Positions 60,108 to 64,000 of a DNA stretch of 64,000 nt are shown in pieces. The DNA comes from Vitellaria paradoxa (Eukaryota; Streptophyta; Magnoliopsida; Ericales; Sapotaceae). The first letter of the stretch is position 1. Every line of letters starts with the position of its first letter. The notes beneath the pieces are model-generated. The model made no database searches, was not told the origin of the DNA, and saw nothing but the letters and a program-made list of their open reading frames with translations. The position numbers were made by a program, and so were the translations under genes. The DNA lies in contig CM034241.1 of NCBI GenBank assembly GCA_019916065.1, positions 4,843,062-4,907,061 of the forward strand, written 5' to 3'.

Positions 60108-60650
60108 TTGCTCTCCCCTCTTTCTTTCTTCTTAATAAACCTAGTTTACTATCATCGGCGGTGCCTCCTCCGCTTTCGCCTCCTCACTGGCGACTTGGTC
60201 TCCTTCGTCATCTACACCCCACTCAAGCCCTTCTTTTCCATGCTCAATCTTCTCCTGGCAGTTGTAGTATTGATCGCGATTGAGAGAGAGAAAGAGAGAG
60301 AGAGAGAGATAGAGAAAGAAAAATTGCAGGGATAAGATGAGGAGCATTCGAGGATAGCAAAGCAGCATTTGGGGTACCATTAAAACCGACCAAGGTGCCG
60401 AAAAATTCAGGAGAACCACTGCGGACGGTGGCGGTAACCAAAGCTGCAATTTGTTGTTGCAGCACAATAGAAAGGCTATTAAGAGGCCTGGAAGCTTGAT
60501 GGTTTTGAACGGGGCATATGGTGGATTGCAAAGGGACGCCAGAGAAGGTCGAAATCTAGCCGGAAAAACCAGAAACAAAAGTTGGAGAAGAAGAGGGCAG
60601 CAGCAGCCCATCCATGATAGTGAACTTGACATTAAATCTCATTTATCAGA
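60108..60650. other. GC-rich insert inside the long-TIR element; possible captured gene fragment
   Basis: This stretch has higher GC and longer overlapping ORFs on both strands (the longest, 163 codons, on the minus strand at 60,141-60,632), separated by a GAGAGAAAGAGAGA tract. One minus-strand reading (SLSIVLQQQIAALVTATVRS, then EFFGTLVGFNG) looks protein-like, but I do not recognise it. Gene capture of the Pack-MULE type is a guess from composition and context. Confidence 0.3.
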
Positions 60651-61069
60651 GCAGGGGAACATTTTTCGAAGTCCATGTGACATCAACTCCTACAGAACGC
60701 TCCTCTTTTCCTTTATTTTATTTTGTAATTCCAAGTCATATAATGTAACAAATGTTTGTTGATAGCAGTGACTCTATACTAATTTTCTTTATAATTTATT
60801 TATTTTTTTGTTTGTATGATCAGGGTCTTTGCAACTATGAAGATGCGAAATGAAACGGATGGTCAAATCTGAAGTACAATCATAATTAAGTTGAATTCCC
60901 AAGTAAAGAAAACAAATACAAATACAAAGATGAATTTTCATATAAAATATGAAGGTTGCACTGTAAAGAACAATGTGAATTTCTAGGAATTGCCTATTCT
61001 TTCATAGAGAACTCGGAAGAGAGGATTACTGAATTGCTATTCTCAAGTTAAGGCACCTGTAAAAAGGGT

Positions 61070-62725
61070 TGATGCAGGATGAAGGTGGAAATTAAATTTT
61101 ACTATAGAAGTTTCCTACTTTGTTTTGGATACCCGTCAAAATTATATTTCGTTGACAATTTTATTTTATTTAGAATATTTTATTTAATTTAGATATAAAG
61201 TTAAGAATATTCCAACGATAAAAATAATTTAGTTTCCATATTTTATATTATTCAATTTTTTTATTTTGTAGTTAGAGTTTCTATTTAAGCATTACAAACC
61301 TATGAATTTGGGGAGCTTTTTTTATTTGATTAATAATGTTATTTTCAGAGATTATTCTCTTTTATTGTGTTTTTTTGTGTGTTCTATATTAGCATACAAG
61401 GTTCATGAAATTCTCTGCATTAGTTAGTATCAGAGCATGAGGCTAATTATTGCACATGATAGAGTTGTAAGGAGAGGTCGTGGAGGCATTGTTCGAACTG
61501 CTAACATCGAGAATGTATATGATTGTGATGATGCTGTACGTGATACAAACACGGAGGAACGATTCTGACAGATGGAGCAACGCTTTGATCGGTTGGATGA
61601 AGTACTGGGTGGACTTTCTCAACAAATGGTTGTTTTAGTTATTGGGTATCAACCTCGTTGTGATCCAATGAATCGTCTGTTGGAGGAGGATGCGTTAGAG
61701 GACAAAACTACTAATCTTTTCACTGATTATCAACCTAAGGAAAGGTAGGGCCCGAGAGTTATGACAAACAGTCATGATTCTTATCAATGGGAATTTGGGA
61801 TAAAGACTGAAGTTTCAAAGTTCCATGGAGGTTTGCAACTAGAGGAGTTTTCATTCACTTCGGCCATGATTTCTAATTCAATTATTGATTGGGGTAAACA
61901 ACCAATTTTTGATGAAGAACCTTAAACGATTGGAGATTCAAAAGATTGTATTGAAGTTGTTAAACCTCAGGTAGATTACAATTTGCTTCCAATATATAAC
62001 GAGTACAATGATAATATATTATCAAAATCTATTGCTTTGGATTTAGATAATGGGCCACATGAAAATATATTTTATGATGAAGGTCAATTTAAGAAGAATG
62101 AGTTATAAGAGAAGATTCTATCAGTTGAAGAAACAAATTTTGAAATTGAAAGTGTTTATAGAGAACAATCAATCAAGATATCTTCTTATTACAACGAACC
62201 ATTTTTAAGTGGATTTTTTGAAATTAACCATTATGCAATTGAAGATATTTTTGAAAATTTCAATCAATATTTTGGTGACAACTTGTTCTCCTCTATGGTT
62301 TTTGATATCTCAATACTAAAAATCAATAAAGTATGAAGGTTCGAATTCGAGGGCGAATTATTTTCAACAGAGGGAGAATGATGCAGGATGAATGTGGAAA
62401 TCAGATTCTACTTTGGAAGTTTCCTACTTTGCTTTGGATACCCATTAAAATTATATTTAGTTGTTAATTTTATTCTATTTAGAATATTTTATTTAGTTTA
62501 GGTATAAAGTTAAGAATATTCTAACAGTGGACATAATTTAGTTTTCATATTTTATATTATTCAGTTTTTTATTTTCTAGTTAGAGTTTATATTTAAGCAT
62601 TGTAAACCTATGGATTTGGGGAGCTTTTAATCAGTAATATAATTTTCAAAAATTATTTTTTCTTTTATTGTATTTCTTTGTGTGTTCTAGATTGACATAT
62701 AAGGTTCATGAAATTCTCTGCATCT
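61070..62725 (+). mobile_element. Compact non-autonomous LTR retrotransposon (1.66 kb), TSD AGGGT
   Basis: The 5' LTR is 61070-61422 and the 3' LTR 62379-62725. They are about 350 bp each, clearly homologous along their length, and start TGATGCAGGATGAA. Both end near CTCTGCAT. An exact 5-bp duplication AGGGT flanks the element (61065-61069 and 62726-62730). The primer site TAGTATCAGAGC (61425-61436) matches the initiator-Met tRNA type TGGTATCAGAGC at 11 of 12. A purine tract CAGAGGGAGAA (62368-62378) precedes the 3' LTR. The interior is under 1 kb, so it depends on proteins supplied in trans. Confidence 0.92.
61437..62360 (+). pseudogene. Gag N-terminal remnant fused to element 3' sequence
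   Basis: One frame with a few stops reads MRLIIAHDRVVRRGRGGIVR, RFDRLDEVLGGLSQQM and TEVSKFHGGLQLEEF. The last resembles the IPxFxGxLxxEEFLDW start of gypsy gag. A Glu/Asn-rich stretch follows, ending RFEFEGELFSTEGE, like the C-terminal end of gypsy pol (FDSRxNxFxEGE). Everything between (capsid core, protease, reverse transcriptase, integrase) is missing, so a large internal deletion is implied. Confidence 0.65.
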
Positions 62726-63323
62726 AGGGTCTAGAAATTTAGAGTAATTGAGCAAGAGGGTGGTCGTTTGCTTTCAAAAAATCAATCCCTTTATCCTGAA
62801 AAGGTAGACACCATTGCTTACCATCGAGATATGCTAGGTGAAACACATATACATACTTCTTTTAACAACAAAACAACACACTTTACCAATGAGTTGACGA
62901 ACGTCTAAAGTTAGGCCACAGAACAAAGCCAGAGAAACTAGTATGGGTTGAGTTTTTTTGACCAGGAAGTGTTGATTAAGTCCTGGTCGACATGACGGCA
63001 TGTTGTGAACGACTTACACGGTGGTTGTTGGTGCTGTCGTGGGCTTCGTAGTTGGTGGTGCTCTACCACAGTCCACTAGAGGGTTTTTGTTGCACGGAGT
63101 AATGAATATGTTAAGGGGAGACAAAGGGAAGAGTAATGAATATATCAGGAATATAATTGTCATTTTACTAAAATTTTAACGAAGTTAAGGTTAAAATTAA
63201 CAGAGGGTGTCTAGCTAAGTGTTACTAATATTTCAAAATAAGGGAGGTATCTATAATTTTTAAATGTTAAGAGAGTCCATGTGTAATTACTCAAATGTTT
63301 AGGAAGTCTAAGTATAATTTACC

Positions 63324-64000
63324 TATAATAAAACCTCTCACGGGACCTTTCTAATCAGCAAACTAATTTAGTATTTGGGTTGCATTGATATTCTTAGTAC
63401 TTACAATTGTTAAATTGTCCCATAGGTTAATATAATTTTATTTCAATTTCAGATTAAAGTGACTAATTTGGGCCATGGAGGCCCCAACTTCGGCAGAAAG
63501 TGAGTTGGCAATCAACACGTAGTGAACTTTGGGCTATACAACAGGCCCAGCGTTATCAGCACGGTGGACTTGAACTTGGGCCCTTCGCAATTGACAACTG
63601 TCGTGCATTCCTGTTAGGAAAATACTATACTTGAATTTTTAATAAAAAAAAAAAGTGTGTAAGAATAAAGTCGCAATGATATTTTTGTAATAAAATTTTA
63701 CTTTAAAGGACAGTTATGTAAAATAGTTTGGCCCACTGTGCATCCAATGATGAATATTTTTAAGTAAAAAATTTTAGTCGTATAATATTGTCCTCCATGT
63801 TAAAAATTTGAATTGATTTTGGGTTTAAAAAATATTAATTTGATTACTTCGATTCGATAATCGGATTAATAAATTTTTGAATTTGAACAATTTGTCCAAT
63901 GCCGAAGGCTTATGTCTATATAAAACAACTAAAATATTGTCAACCCAATTGAGATTGAGTTGGTTGGGTTTAATTTTACAATATGATCGATTTAGTTGTT
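63324..64000. other. Right-edge sequence; no gene recognised
   Basis: A GC-richer patch at 63,470-63,620 (GGCCATGGAGGCCCC, GGCCCAGCGTTATCAGC) contrasts with its AT-rich surroundings and may be an old retroelement piece. The stretch TGATATTTTTGTAATAAAAT (63,678-63,697) also occurs at 55,793-55,811, in IDD intron 2. Confidence 0.4.

Larger units (their letters stand above)
59911..63323. mobile_element. Long-TIR DNA element (3.4 kb), Mutator-like, with nested LTR element
   Basis: The left arm begins GGGTAAATTACGCCTAAATT and includes GCATTTGAGTAATTACA and AATTACACATAGACCTCC. The reverse complement of the right arm runs GGTAAATTATACTTAGACTT, ACATTTGAGTAATTACACAT, GGACTCTCTTAACATTT. The arms stay similar for about 150 bp. 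No target-site duplication was confirmed. The interior left part (60,110-60,650) is GC-richer than its surroundings and may be captured host sequence. No transposase was found, so it would be non-autonomous. Confidence 0.65.

Noticed and set aside
1..64000. CRISPR arrays, bacterial operons or organelle DNA
   Set aside because: No regularly spaced repeats of CRISPR type, no prokaryotic gene layout and no recognisable chloroplast or mitochondrial genes; the window is plant nuclear DNA.
1..64000. Conserved microRNA precursors
   Set aside because: I compared by eye with mature sequences of common plant families (such as miR156, 159, 160, 164, 166, 167, 171, 172, 319, 390, 396, 399) and saw no match; a folding search was not possible.

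Overview
The window is nuclear DNA from a flowering plant, most likely a woody eudicot. The evidence is AT-rich non-coding sequence, spliced GT-AG and GC-AG genes, land-plant-specific gene families, and a dense load of plant transposable elements (L1 and RTE LINEs, a tRNA-derived SINE, gypsy solo LTRs, hAT-type and other MITEs). I cannot name the species. There are only three cellular protein-coding genes; almost everything else is intron, intergenic sequence or transposon.

Layout. (1) 1-13,700: the 5' half of a minus-strand gene for a HIP1/RHG1A-type RING E3 ubiquitin ligase. Three coding exons lie at 6605-4786. A CT-rich untranslated leader exon is inferred near 13.5 kb, behind a ~6.9 kb leader intron that carries a truncated RTE LINE. 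The RING exons are not in the window: the gene runs into an intron of more than 4.7 kb that holds an L1 fragment split by a 2.7 kb gypsy solo LTR, then off the left edge. (2) 13.8-19.25 kb: MITEs and a second gypsy solo LTR. It ends 129 bp before the start codon of (3), a complete nine-exon SYP71-type Qc-SNARE gene at 19,381-22,465. (4) 23-34 kb: a transposon nest, whose centre is a 6.0 kb L1 LINE that inserted into an RTE LINE and has a 16-bp target-site duplication. A second RTE copy and a hAT-like element carrying a SINE at its very end follow. (5) 35-53 kb: gene-free DNA with MITEs, short tandem repeats, a small Tat-like LTR retrotransposon (itself hit by a MITE), a perfect-TSD hAT MITE and a long-TIR transposon. 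(6) 54,058-57,094: a complete three-exon INDETERMINATE DOMAIN (IDD) C2H2 zinc-finger transcription factor. (7) 59.9-63.3 kb: a long-terminal-inverted-repeat element containing a complete small LTR retrotransposon with a gag-only, deleted interior.

The three genes act in unrelated processes (ubiquitination, membrane fusion, transcription) and nothing suggests coordinated function. No clearly new multi-gene system was found. The strongest signals are the datable nested insertions with exact target-site duplications, two GC-AG introns at conserved positions, an ATGA stop/start overlap between the two L1 ORFs with decay concentrated at Trp codons, a gypsy LTR abutting the SNARE promoter, and a set of dispersed ~50-bp repeats at 47.8-49.1 kb that I cannot assign. 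Species, expression and element family names would need database searches that I could not run.
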